From Lawsonibacter sp. (GTDB lineage: Bacteria > Bacillota > Clostridia > Oscillospirales > Oscillospiraceae): 15,310 bases of DNA. The translations under genes and the position numbers were made by a program. The stretch spans positions 1 through 15,310 of the forward strand of contig JAAWLY010000034.1 in assembly GCA_022798155.1 (NCBI GenBank). Reading direction: 5' to 3'. This document shows, piece after piece, positions 1 to 6,184 of this stretch (position 1 is the stretch's first letter; each line of letters begins with the position of its first letter). The notes beneath the pieces were generated by a model. That model did no database searches. It saw nothing but the letters and a program-made list of their open reading frames with translations, and was not told where the DNA came from.

Positions 1-1
1 C

Positions 2-217
2 ACTGACCTGGAGGAAGCCTACCGGCTGTGGCAGACGGCACAGTATGACGGCTTCACCGGCGTTACCCGGTCCGGCGACTGCCCCTGGGTGTGGCTGGTG
101 AATGTGGACCACCTGTACTGGGTCCGGGACGGGTTGGCGGTGGCCGAGCAGAAAATCCACCCCCACGGCCACGGCTGGTCCATCGTCAACAACGTAGATC
201 AATGGAGATGGGAATGA
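2..217 (+). CDS. Substrate-binding protein of a nickel/peptide ABC importer (C-terminal end only)
   Basis: Only the last 71 codons are in the window; the gene continues upstream. The frame reads through to a TGA at 215-217. The tail contains LYWVRDGL and KIHPHGHGW, followed by VNNVDQW. In my memory of the family this is a typical C-terminus of clostridial SBP_bac_5 proteins (NikA/OppA/DppA type), the extracytoplasmic lipoproteins that capture the substrate and hand it to the permeases. The stop overlaps the next start (ATGA at 214-217), so it is the first visible gene of the importer operon. The histidine-rich HPHGHG segment is compatible with a metal or metallophore ligand, but the substrate cannot be read from this fragment. 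A frame-1 stop at the very beginning (TGA at 4-6) excludes the neighbouring frame. Confidence 0.72.
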   Translation, partial: TDLEEAYRLWQTAQYDGFTGVTRSGDCPWVWLVNVDHLYWVRDGLAVAEQKIHPHGHGWSIVNNVDQWRWE

Positions 218-1200
218 GACATCGACTGCAATTTACCGCCAAAAAACTGGTCCGCATGGCTCTCCTCCTGCTGGGGGTGAGCCTGACGGCTTTTCTGCTG
301 ATGGACGCCTCCCCTCTGGACCCCCTCCAGACCAACATCGGTCAGGCGGCTCTGGGGAGCATGTCCCCGGAGCAGGTGGCCAGGCTGGAGGAGTACTGGG
401 GGGCAGACGCCCCGGCGGCGGAGCGGTATCTGGGCTGGCTGGGCAGCGCCCTGCGGGGGGATCTTGGAATCTCGCTGCTCTACCGCCGGCCGGTGGCGGA
501 GGTGATCGGCCAGCGGCTTGGAAACTCCTTGTGGGTGCTGGTTTTCGCCTGGATGATTTCCGGGGCGCTGGGGCTGGGGCTGGGTGTGCTGGCCGGGGCC
601 TGCCGGGGCCGTTGGCCGGACAGGCTGGTGCGGGGGTGCTGCCTGACCCTGTCCAGCACCCCCTCCTTCTGGCTGGCACTGGTGCTGCTGATGGTGTTTG
701 CCGTGTGGCTGAAGGTGCTGCCCATCGGGCTGGCCGTCCCCATTGGGGCGGCGGCGGACAGCGTCACCCTGGCCCAGCGGCTGCGCCACGCCCTGCTGCC
801 CGCCCTCACCCTGTCCATCACCGGCCTGTCCGGCGTTGCCCTGCACACCCGGGAGAAGGTGGCGGACGTGCTGGACAGCGACTACATCCTCTACGCCCGG
901 GCCAGAGGGGAGGGGCACATCCTCCGCCGGCATGTGCTGCGCAACGTGGCGCTGCCCGCCATCACGCTGCAATTCGCCTCGGTGGGAGAGATCATCGGCG
1001 GGGCGGTGCTGGTGGAGCAGGTTTTCTCCTACCCCGGGCTGGGCCAGGCGGCGGTGACCGCCGGACTGGGGGGCGATATGCCTCTGCTGCTGGGGGTGAC
1101 GGCGGCCACCGCCGCCCTGGTCTTTGGGGGCAATCTGGCCGCCGACCTGCTCTACGGCGTGGTAGACCCCCGCATCCGAAGGGGGGCGGCCAAGGGATGA
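214..1200 (+). CDS. NikB/DppB-type ABC importer permease
   Basis: A 328-residue integral membrane subunit, the usual length for DppB/NikB (about 310-340). It forms half of the translocation channel and receives conformational energy from the two ATPases. An N-terminal membrane segment lies at about 11-31, then an extracytoplasmic domain with the conserved GDLGIS (82-87). Further hydrophobic segments lie near 105-128, 150-170, 192-212, 255-270 and 290-316. The cytoplasmic EAA loop, which docks on the ATPase, is around 224-250 (YILYARARGEG ... LRNVALPA). Start choice: ATG at 214 gives a 4-bp ATGA overlap with the upstream stop and has GGAG six bases upstream at 204-207; in-frame ATGs at 202 and 208 are possible but less well placed. 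The next permease again starts in an ATGA overlap. Nickel versus peptide specificity is not decided by the permease. Confidence 0.88.
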   Translation: MRHRLQFTAKKLVRMALLLLGVSLTAFLLMDASPLDPLQTNIGQAALGSMSPEQVARLEEYWGADAPAAERYLGWLGSALRGDLGISLLYRRPVAEVIGQRLGNSLWVLVFAWMISGALGLGLGVLAGACRGRWPDRLVRGCCLTLSSTPSFWLALVLLMVFAVWLKVLPIGLAVPIGAAADSVTLAQRLRHALLPALTLSITGLSGVALHTREKVADVLDSDYILYARARGEGHILRRHVLRNVALPAITLQFASVGEIIGGAVLVEQVFSYPGLGQAAVTAGLGGDMPLLLGVTAATAALVFGGNLAADLLYGVVDPRIRRGAAKG

Positions 1201-2009
1201 ACCGGCGGAAGAGCACGGTGCTGCTGCTGATTGGGGCGGGGACGGCCCTGTGCGCCCTGGTGCTGGCCGGGGAGCTGGCGGCGGGGGCGGGAGCGGCCGA
1301 CTTTGCCCGGAAGAACCTGGCCCCGTGCCTGGCCTTCCCCTTCGGCACCGACTGGATGGGGAGGGACATGCTCTCCCGGACGCTGGCGGGGCTGTCGCTG
1401 TCCATCCGCATCGGGGTGGTCACCGCCCTTCTCAGCGGGGCGGTGGCCCTGGTGCTGGGGACGGCCTGCGCCCTCTTTGGGGGCTGGGTGGATGGGGCCA
1501 TCTCCTGGGTCATCGACCTGGTGATGGGGGTGCCCCACATCCTGCTTGTCATTTTAATCTCCATCGCCTGCGGCCGGGGGGCCGTGGGGGTGACGGCGGG
1601 GGTGGCGCTGACCCACTGGCCCTCCCTGGCCCGGGTGCTCCGGGGGGAGGTGCTCCAGCTGCGCCAGGCCCCCTATGTCCGGATGGCCCGGCGGCTGGGG
1701 CTGTCCTGGGGGAGGATTGCCCGGCTGCATCTGCTGCCCCACCTGCTGCCCCAGCTGCTGATGGGGCTGATTCTTCAGTTCCCCCACGCCATCCTACACG
1801 AGGCCAGCGCCACCTTTTTGGGCTTTGGCCTGTCTCCGGAGCAGCCGGCCATCGGGGTAATTCTGGAGGAGAGCATGGGCTATCTGGCCACCGGACGGTG
1901 GTGGCTGGCGGTGTTTCCCGGGATTTCCCTGGTGCTGGTGGTGATGCTGTTCACGGCGGCGGGGGAGCGGCTGCGGCTGCTGCTCGCGCCGGCCACGGCC
2001 CAGGAGTAG
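1197..2009 (+). CDS. NikC/DppC-type ABC importer permease
   Basis: A 270-residue second permease of the importer, pairing with the upstream NikB-like subunit. One N-terminal membrane helix lies at about 7-26. The family motif GTDWMGRDMLSR is at 50-61, the place where DppC/NikC proteins have GTDxxGRDxxSR. The EAA loop for ATPase docking is at about 160-183 (YVRMARRLGLSWGRIARLHLLPH region), and FLGFGLSP is at 207-214. The C-terminal WW...PG segment at 235-242 before the last helix is also typical. The start ATG at 1197 overlaps the previous stop (ATGA, 1197-1200), so translation is coupled. It ends with TAG at 2007-2009, 10 bases before the ATPase gene. Its strong GC bias matches the neighbours. 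Confidence 0.88.
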   Translation: MNRRKSTVLLLIGAGTALCALVLAGELAAGAGAADFARKNLAPCLAFPFGTDWMGRDMLSRTLAGLSLSIRIGVVTALLSGAVALVLGTACALFGGWVDGAISWVIDLVMGVPHILLVILISIACGRGAVGVTAGVALTHWPSLARVLRGEVLQLRQAPYVRMARRLGLSWGRIARLHLLPHLLPQLLMGLILQFPHAILHEASATFLGFGLSPEQPAIGVILEESMGYLATGRWWLAVFPGISLVLVVMLFTAAGERLRLLLAPATAQE

Positions 2010-2019
2010 GAGGGGCGGA

Positions 2020-2793
2020 ATGGAGCCGATTTTATCTGTGGAAAATCTGTCTGTCACCTTTGAGCGCTACGGCCGGGGCTTTTCCCGGGTGGCGCTGCCC
2101 GCCATCCGGGCGCTGTCGCTGACGGTGGAGCCCGGCCAGGTGACGGCGGTGGCGGGGGAGAGCGGATCGGGCAAGAGCCTGCTGGCCCACGCCATCCTTC
2201 AGATCCTCCCCCGGAACGCCCGGGTGTCCGGAACAATTCTCTATGGCGGCGCCCCCCTCACCCGGGCTCGGGGGGAGGCGCTCCGGGTGAGGGAGATTGC
2301 CCTGATTCCCCAGGGGGTGACCTACCTGGACCCCATGATGAAGGTGGGGGAGCAGATCCGCCGGGGACGAAAGGACCCGGAGACCCGGGCACGGTGCCGG
2401 GCGGTGCTGGCGCGCTACGGCCTGGGGCCAGAGGTGGAGGAGCTCTACCCCTTCCAGCTGTCCGGGGGGATGGCCCGGCGGGTGCTTATCGCCTGTGCCG
2501 TGATGGAGTCCCCCCGGCTGATCGTGGCCGACGAGCCCACCCCCGGCCTGGATGTGAAATCCGCCGGGCGGGTGCTGGGCCACTTCCGGGAGCTGGCCGA
2601 CCGGGGGGCGGGGGTGCTGTTTATCACCCACGACCTGGAGCTGGCCCTCACCGTGGCCGACAAGGTGGCGGTTTTTTGGGAGGGACGGACGGTGGACGAG
2701 GTGCCGGCCGCCTGTTTCCACTCCGGCCAGGGGCTGACCCACCCCTATACCCGGGCCCTGTGGCGGGCCATGCCGGGGAATGGGGTTTGGTAG
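2020..2793 (+). CDS. NikD/DppD-type ABC importer ATPase
   Basis: A 257-residue nucleotide-binding subunit. Walker A is GESGSGKS at 46-53, the Q-loop glutamine is Q98, the ABC signature LSGGM is at 147-151, Walker B LIVADE at 167-172 with catalytic E172, and the H-loop histidine is H204 (ITHD). The C-terminus carries the short HPYTRALW segment that marks the oligopeptide/dipeptide/nickel transporter ATPases. All catalytic residues are present. The start ATG at 2020 has an AGGAGGGG-rich ribosome site immediately after the previous stop. It hydrolyses ATP to power the two permeases, together with the shorter downstream ATPase. The following 77-bp gap holds a palindrome (2822-2850), the only sizeable gap in the operon. 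Confidence 0.9.
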   Translation: MEPILSVENLSVTFERYGRGFSRVALPAIRALSLTVEPGQVTAVAGESGSGKSLLAHAILQILPRNARVSGTILYGGAPLTRARGEALRVREIALIPQGVTYLDPMMKVGEQIRRGRKDPETRARCRAVLARYGLGPEVEELYPFQLSGGMARRVLIACAVMESPRLIVADEPTPGLDVKSAGRVLGHFRELADRGAGVLFITHDLELALTVADKVAVFWEGRTVDEVPAACFHSGQGLTHPYTRALWRAMPGNGVW

Positions 2794-2821
2794 GGAGAAC
2801 GCCCTCTTTCGAGAATTTTAA

Positions 2822-2850
2822 TGTAGGGGCGGATGGTATCCGCCCCTACA
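2822..2850. repeat. Perfect 13-bp palindrome (REP-like) between the two ATPase genes
   Basis: Two 13-bp arms (2822-2834 and 2838-2850) are perfect reverse complements around the 3-nt loop GGT; the arm begins TGTAGGGGC. It is not followed by a T-run, so it is not a classic terminator. A second hairpin beginning with the same TGTAGGGGC octamer-plus-one lies at 13738-13764. That suggests a dispersed intergenic palindrome family, although with two copies in view this is only an inference. In RNA it would form a stable stem just ahead of the ribosome site of the next gene and could reduce its expression or stabilise the upstream message. Confidence 0.75.
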
Positions 2851-2870
2851 GATGGGACGGGAGGAAAATT

Positions 2871-3473
2871 ATGATCCTGGAGGCCAAAAACATCACCTTC
2901 CGCTATCCCCGCCGGGGGAGCGGCCCGGTGCTGGACGGGGTGAGCCTCACCCTGGAGACGGGGGAGCGGCTGGGGCTGTCCGCCCCCAGCGGCCGGGGCA
3001 AGACCACCCTGTGCAAGGTGCTGGCGGGCTGGGAGAGGCCGGAGCGGGGGGAGGTGCTGCTGGACGGCGTCCCCCTGTCCCGATACCGGGGGTTTTGCCC
3101 GGTGCAGCTGCTGTGGCAGCACCCGGAGGAGGCGGTGGACCCCCTGCTGCCCCTGGGGCGGACTCTGGGGGAGGGGGGGCCTGTGGACCCCGCCCTTCTA
3201 GAGGGGTTGGGCGTCCAGGACAGCTGGCTGGAGCGCTATCCCTCGGAGCTGTCGGGCGGGGAGCTCCAGCGGATCTGCATCGCCCGGGCCCTGCGGCCGG
3301 GGCTGAGGTTTCTGCTGTGCGACGAGATGTCCGCCATGCTGGACCTGGTCACCCAGGCCCGAATCTGGAACTTCCTGCTGGAGGAGGGGGCGCGGCGGGG
3401 GCTGGGGCTGCTGGTGGTCAGCCACGACCCCGCCCTGCTGGAGCGGCTTTGCACCCGGACCGCTTTTGCTTGA
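2871..3473 (+). CDS. NikE/DppF-type ABC importer ATPase (short form)
   Basis: A 200-residue ATPase, clearly shorter than typical NikE/DppF proteins (about 250-330), with no HPYT C-terminal extension. The Walker A loop reads APSGRGKT at 38-45, so the usual first glycine is alanine, while GKT is intact. The signature LSGGELQR, Walker B (FLLCDE) and H-loop (VVSHD) follow in order, so it should be an active partner of the NikD-like subunit. Start ATG at 2871 follows a GGGAGG site at about 2859-2864. I recall similar short APSG-type ATPases paired with NikD-like proteins in Clostridia, so the changes may be a family trait rather than decay. The stop codon (3471-3473) lies inside the -35 box of the next promoter. 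The larger upstream reading frame in the same phase is not supported by a ribosome site. Confidence 0.85.
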   Translation: MILEAKNITFRYPRRGSGPVLDGVSLTLETGERLGLSAPSGRGKTTLCKVLAGWERPERGEVLLDGVPLSRYRGFCPVQLLWQHPEEAVDPLLPLGRTLGEGGPVDPALLEGLGVQDSWLERYPSELSGGELQRICIARALRPGLRFLLCDEMSAMLDLVTQARIWNFLLEEGARRGLGLLVVSHDPALLERLCTRTAFA

Positions 3474-3497
3474 CATTTTTTAAACAAGCCCTAAACT
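3470..3497 (+). promoter_or_regulatory. Sigma-A-type promoter of the mini-sigma-54 gene
   Basis: TTGACA at 3470-3475, a 16-nt spacer, and TAAACT at 3492-3497. The -35 box overlaps the stop codon of the preceding ATPase gene. The spacer carries AAACAAGCCC directly before the -10, exactly as in the ptb promoter on the other strand at 14735-14762; the two 28-nt cores match at 25 positions. Downstream, AAGGAGG (about 3503-3510) is the ribosome site, so the 5' leader would be very short. Confidence 0.6.
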
Positions 3498-3519
3498 AAA
3501 GAAAAAGGAGGGCGGGCCG

Positions 3520-3720
3520 ATGGAGCTTCAACAGATACAGACCCAAAAACTGAGCCAGCAGCTTTTAAGCGTGGAGCTGCTCCGGCTGGGCACACTGGAG
3601 CTGGGGGCCTATGTGCGGGAGCTGGCCCAGGAGGGCTGTGGAATCTCCCGCCGCACGGTGGCGAAATACCGGGGAGAGCTGGGAATCCCAGCCGCATCGG
3701 GGCGAAAAAAGCGGGGATAG
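3520..3720 (+). CDS. rpoN: Mini sigma-54: RpoN region I fused to the RpoN box, central domains missing
   Basis: A 66-residue protein. Residues 1-38 (MELQQIQTQKLSQQLLSVEL ... YVRELAQE) match sigma-54 region I, the glutamine/leucine-rich segment that contacts enhancer-binding ATPases and keeps the polymerase silent. Residues 43-66 contain SRRTVAKYR, the RpoN box that recognises the -24 element, followed by the usual ELGIP and basic end. Full sigma-54 is about 430-480 residues, so the core-binding domain and most of the DNA-binding domain are absent. The joint falls in the LAQEG segment, which could belong to either end, consistent with an in-frame deletion through short homology. The gene has an AGGAGG site, its own promoter (3470-3497) and an intrinsic terminator (3737-3776). 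It may be a decaying remnant or a small regulator; the sequence alone does not decide. Confidence 0.75.
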   Translation: MELQQIQTQKLSQQLLSVELLRLGTLELGAYVRELAQEGCGISRRTVAKYRGELGIPAASGRKKRG

Positions 3721-3736
3721 AGGGAAAGCTTGTTGT

Positions 3737-3776
3737 CACCAGCGCAGAGGAATACCCCTTTGCGCCGGTGTTTTTT
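3737..3776 (+). terminator. Intrinsic terminator after the mini-sigma-54 gene
   Basis: A stem starts with CACC at 3737 and closes with GGTG at 3767-3770; the inner arms are GCGCA and TGCGC plus GAGG/CCTT, with a single A-C mismatch. It is followed at once by six T residues (3771-3776). It closes the transcription unit of the mini-sigma-54 gene and probably any read-through from the importer operon. Confidence 0.85.
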
Positions 3777-3790
3777 GTCCAGTTTTTGCC

Positions 3791-3819
3791 TTGCGCCGCC
3801 CAGACGGCTGTGCTATGAT
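3791..3819 (+). promoter_or_regulatory. Promoter of the ParB-like/phosphoesterase operon
   Basis: TTGCGC at 3791-3796, a 17-nt spacer and TATGAT at 3814-3819, preceded by TGC (extended -10 form TGnTATGAT). The -35 box is weak, but the extended -10 compensates. The leader to the first start codon is long (about 140 nt) and structured. Confidence 0.6.
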
Positions 3820-3845
3820 ACTGCAAAGCTGACTGAGCGGCAAAT

Positions 3846-3896
3846 AGGCGGGGCGCGCCGCCTTTTTGGATTTATGGCGTGCCCGGCGGTCACGCC
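3846..3896 (+). promoter_or_regulatory. Structured 5' leader with terminator-like hairpin
   Basis: Downstream of the promoter, 3846-3851 (AGGCGG) pairs with 3858-3863 (CCGCCT) and is followed by a T-run (3863-3867), giving a small terminator-like hairpin. A second stem pairs GGCGTG (3876-3881) with CACGCC (3891-3896). No known riboswitch class is recognised. An attenuator-like role is possible but not shown. Confidence 0.35.
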
Positions 3897-3965
3897 CTGC
3901 ATACCGGCCGCGATTTTGAAGATTATAACAGTCAGCCATTCCTTCCCAATGAGGAGGTGCGATTG

Positions 3966-4799
3966 ATGTATTTAGAGGAATACCGAAAAGCCCGCCAGCT
4001 GGGCCAGAAGGAAGCGAAGCTGTGCCAGTCCAGGGGAGGCTCCCCCTACCTGCCGGTGCTGGACGACATCCTGTCGGCGGAGGAGACCTGCGGCGAGGTC
4101 AGTCTGGGGCTGGTGGACATCCCCCTGGAGCTGATTGTGGGCACCCGGACCGCCGGGCGCAGCCAGGCCTTTTCCCGCAGCTTCTACCCCCTGATGGCGG
4201 AGGACTCCGAGTTTGCCCACAAGTGGATGAGTTTGTGCAAGGCCCACATGGAGGAGGGCATCACCGACCCCATCAAGGTCTATGAATATATGCACACCTT
4301 TTACGTAGTGGAGGGCAACAAGCGGGTGAGCGTGCTGCGCTATTTCGGCGCGGTGAACATCCCCGCTGAGGTCACCCGCATCCTGCCGCTGAAAAACGAG
4401 TCCAAGGCCAGCAGGATCTATTACGAATATGTGGATTTCTACCGGCTTTCCGGAATCAATTACCTGTGGTTCAGCGCGGTGGGCCGGTTCCCCCGGCTCC
4501 AGGAGGCGGTGGGCAAGGCCCCGGACGAGAAGTGGAGCGAGGACGAGCGGCGCAAGTTTTTCTCTGTCTACTCCCGCTTCGCCGCCCTGTACGGCGACAA
4601 GAGCGCCAAGGAGCTGGCCGGACGGATGACCGTGGGCGATGCGCTGCTGCTCTACCTGGACATCTTTGGCTACGAGACGGTAAAGCAATACACCCAGACC
4701 CAGATGAAGGAGGGCTTCCTCCAGCTGCACCAGGCTTTTTCCTTGAAGAAAAAGCCCCTCCAGGATTTAAATCCGCTGAAAGGACTGCTGGGCCGATGA
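3966..4799 (+). CDS. ParB/sulfiredoxin-like-fold protein related to the N-terminal part of clostridial BMP-family proteins
   Basis: A soluble 277-residue protein without signal peptide. It contains VDIPLELIVGTRTAGR (50-65) and a strongly conserved-looking FYVVEGNKRVSVLRYFG segment (112-128), which resembles the ParB-like nuclease fold motif (EG.kR..a). From memory, the same sequence forms the N-terminal half of larger clostridial proteins that end in a BMP-type substrate-binding domain; here the protein stops after the first part, at GLLGR. The molecular function is unknown. The start ATG at 3966 has GAGGAGG eight bases upstream (about 3951-3957); a longer in-frame version starting with GTG at 3879 lacks a ribosome site and would run through the leader hairpins. 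The stop overlaps the phosphoesterase start (ATGA, 4796-4799), implying a coupled function. Confidence 0.7.
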   Translation: MYLEEYRKARQLGQKEAKLCQSRGGSPYLPVLDDILSAEETCGEVSLGLVDIPLELIVGTRTAGRSQAFSRSFYPLMAEDSEFAHKWMSLCKAHMEEGITDPIKVYEYMHTFYVVEGNKRVSVLRYFGAVNIPAEVTRILPLKNESKASRIYYEYVDFYRLSGINYLWFSAVGRFPRLQEAVGKAPDEKWSEDERRKFFSVYSRFAALYGDKSAKELAGRMTVGDALLLYLDIFGYETVKQYTQTQMKEGFLQLHQAFSLKKKPLQDLNPLKGLLGR

Positions 4800-5389
4800 A
4801 GATTTTGGCGTTGTCTGACCAGGAATCTCTGGGGCTGTGGGACTACTTCAGCCCCAAGCGGCTGGAGGGGATCGACCTGATCCTCTCCTGCGGCGACCTG
4901 GACCCCCGGTATCTGTCCTTTGTCGCCACCTTTGCCCACGGGCCGGTGCTCTATGTCCACGGCAACCACGACGACCGCTACGCCCAGGTGCCGCCGGAGG
5001 GCTGCATCTGCGTGGAGGATAAGATCTACACCTGGAAAGGGGTGCGGATTCTGGGCCTGGGGGGCTCGGTGCGGTATAAGCAGAAAGGGGAGCACCAGTA
5101 CACCCAGCGGCAGATGGAGCGGCGGGTGAGGAAGAAGAAGCTGGCCCTGATGCGCGAGAAGGGCTTCGACATCCTGCTCACCCACGCCCCCGCCCTGGGG
5201 CTGAACGACGGCGACGACCTGGCCCACATGGGCTTTGACGTGTTCAACACCCTGATGGATCGCTACCACCCCCGCTATTTTGTCCATGGCCACGTTCACC
5301 TGAACTACGGCCAGGACCTGCCTAGGCTGTCCTCCTATGGAGATACCCAGGTTATCAACGCCTACGAGAGCTACACCTTTGAATATTGA
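4796..5389 (+). CDS. YfcE-type calcineurin-like metallophosphoesterase
   Basis: A cytoplasmic 197-residue protein of usual length for the YfcE/MJ0936 family of small phosphodiesterases, which hydrolyse phosphoester bonds with two metal ions. Motifs in order: SDQE at 7-10 (the normal D-x-H has Glu instead of His), GDLD at 33-36, GNHD at 56-59, a TH motif (LLTHAPALG) in the second half, and GHVHLN near the end. Only motif I departs from consensus; I recall SDxE in related clostridial proteins, so it may be a subfamily feature that changes metal use. The start ATG at 4796 overlaps the upstream stop, so the pair is translationally coupled. The substrate cannot be inferred. A strong terminator follows. 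Confidence 0.85.
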   Translation: MKILALSDQESLGLWDYFSPKRLEGIDLILSCGDLDPRYLSFVATFAHGPVLYVHGNHDDRYAQVPPEGCICVEDKIYTWKGVRILGLGGSVRYKQKGEHQYTQRQMERRVRKKKLALMREKGFDILLTHAPALGLNDGDDLAHMGFDVFNTLMDRYHPRYFVHGHVHLNYGQDLPRLSSYGDTQVINAYESYTFEY

Positions 5390-5394
5390 CCCGC

Positions 5395-5425
5395 CGCCGG
5401 AGGAGATTTTTTCCTCCGGCGTTTT
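5395..5425 (+). terminator. Intrinsic terminator after the metallophosphoesterase
   Basis: A perfect 10-bp stem (5395-5404 with 5412-5421), loop GATTTTT, followed by TTTT at 5422-5425. It ends the two-gene operon six bases after its last stop codon. Confidence 0.88.
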
Positions 5426-5430
5426 GTATC

Positions 5431-5459
5431 TTGCAAGGGTTGTCGGATTATGGTACAAT
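5431..5459 (+). promoter_or_regulatory. Promoter of the 170-residue unknown gene
   Basis: TTGCAA at 5431-5436, a 17-nt spacer and TACAAT at 5454-5459 with a TGG extended -10. It lies directly after the preceding terminator and about 40 bases before the start codon. Confidence 0.75.
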
Positions 5460-5498
5460 ATGGATAGGAAAATTTGCGGAAAAGGCGGAGTGAGTTTT

Positions 5499-6011
5499 AT
5501 GTCAGAACTAACACCTGCTGCACAGCCCAAGCTGCGTCCGGAGTTGATGCTCCAGGTGTGCCGGGCGCTGAACTTTGACCCGGACGAGTTTGCCAAACGC
5601 CACGCCGGGGAGTTTGTCCACCAGTACCTCCGGGTGGACGGAATGCTCAGCTATGTGGGGGAAGAGATTGTCTTTTACCTGGCCAAGCGGGTAAACGAGT
5701 GCCTGTCCAAGGCGGAATACGCCCTGCTGTCCTACATCGAATACGCCGGCAGGGGAGAGCGGGAGGCAGACTCCGACAGCTTCAGCGAAGCGGTGGCCCG
5801 CTATCTCCAGGTCCGGCAGAGGGTGGGGGACGGCTGGGTCTATGCCTTCGAGGGCGAGGGGGCCAAGGCCAGGTGCTTAGAGGTCTACCCCCAGATGTAC
5901 GACATTGCCCACGCGATGTACGCCTTTGCCCAGGAAATGGACGAGCTCAAGCAGGTGGCCAAGACCGACGGCCCAGACGCCTGGCCCAATCCGAACAAGA
6001 TCCCCAAATAA
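5499..6011 (+). CDS. Hypothetical protein, 170 residues, soluble and mostly helical
   Basis: I do not recognise this protein. It has no signal peptide or membrane segment, no cysteine cluster (two scattered cysteines near 20-70 and one near 127), and an amphipathic, acidic, apparently alpha-helical make-up (LMLQVCRALNF, EEIVFYLAKRVNECLSKAEY, DIAHAMYAFAQEMDELKQV). The C-terminus is proline- and asparagine-rich. Start ATG at 5499 has GGCGGAG at about 5484-5490 and sits a normal distance from the promoter at 5431-5459. A longer in-frame version starting at 5337 would run through the previous terminator and is not supported. It is monocistronic, between two terminators, upstream of the hydrogenase operon; there is no evidence that it belongs to that operon. 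Confidence 0.75.
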   Translation: MSELTPAAQPKLRPELMLQVCRALNFDPDEFAKRHAGEFVHQYLRVDGMLSYVGEEIVFYLAKRVNECLSKAEYALLSYIEYAGRGEREADSDSFSEAVARYLQVRQRVGDGWVYAFEGEGAKARCLEVYPQMYDIAHAMYAFAQEMDELKQVAKTDGPDAWPNPNKIPK

Positions 6012-6021
6012 GCAGATTTGA

Positions 6022-6052
6022 CGGCGCGGAGTCCTCCGCGCCGCCTTATTTT
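6022..6052 (+). terminator. Intrinsic terminator after the 170-residue unknown gene
   Basis: A 9-bp perfect stem (6022-6030 with 6035-6043) and a GTCC loop, followed by CCTTATTTT (6044-6052). It separates the unknown gene from the hydrogenase promoter. Confidence 0.8.
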
Positions 6053-6082
6053 GCCAAAATGAATTTTTCCCTGCAATTTGTC

Positions 6083-6112
6083 TTGTCTAACCCCGTCGAA
6101 CTGTGGTAAAAT
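6083..6112 (+). promoter_or_regulatory. Promoter of the hydCBA operon
   Basis: TTGTCT at 6083-6088, an 18-nt spacer and TAAAAT at 6107-6112 with TGG in front (extended -10). It is about 65 bases upstream of the hydC start. Very similar TGTGG-TAWAAT boxes precede the next redox gene (15005-15010). Confidence 0.65.
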
Positions 6113-6184
6113 TGCAGGAAATGGCCCCTGGGCAATCCGGAAGCCTTTTGAGCAGAAACGAGAAGAGAGAGGAGAACAGCAGCC

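Noticed and set aside
531..1196. A long upstream extension of the second permease gene
   Set aside because: The extension lies in the wrong frame over the first permease; the real start is the ATGA overlap at 1197, where the NikC-like protein begins.
6022..6184. Possible sigma-54 (-24/-12) promoter before the hydrogenase, suggested by the nearby sigma-54 fragment
   Set aside because: I saw no GG-N10-GC arrangement of the TGGCAC/TTGCW type; a sigma-A-like TTGTCT/TAAAAT with extended -10 fits better.
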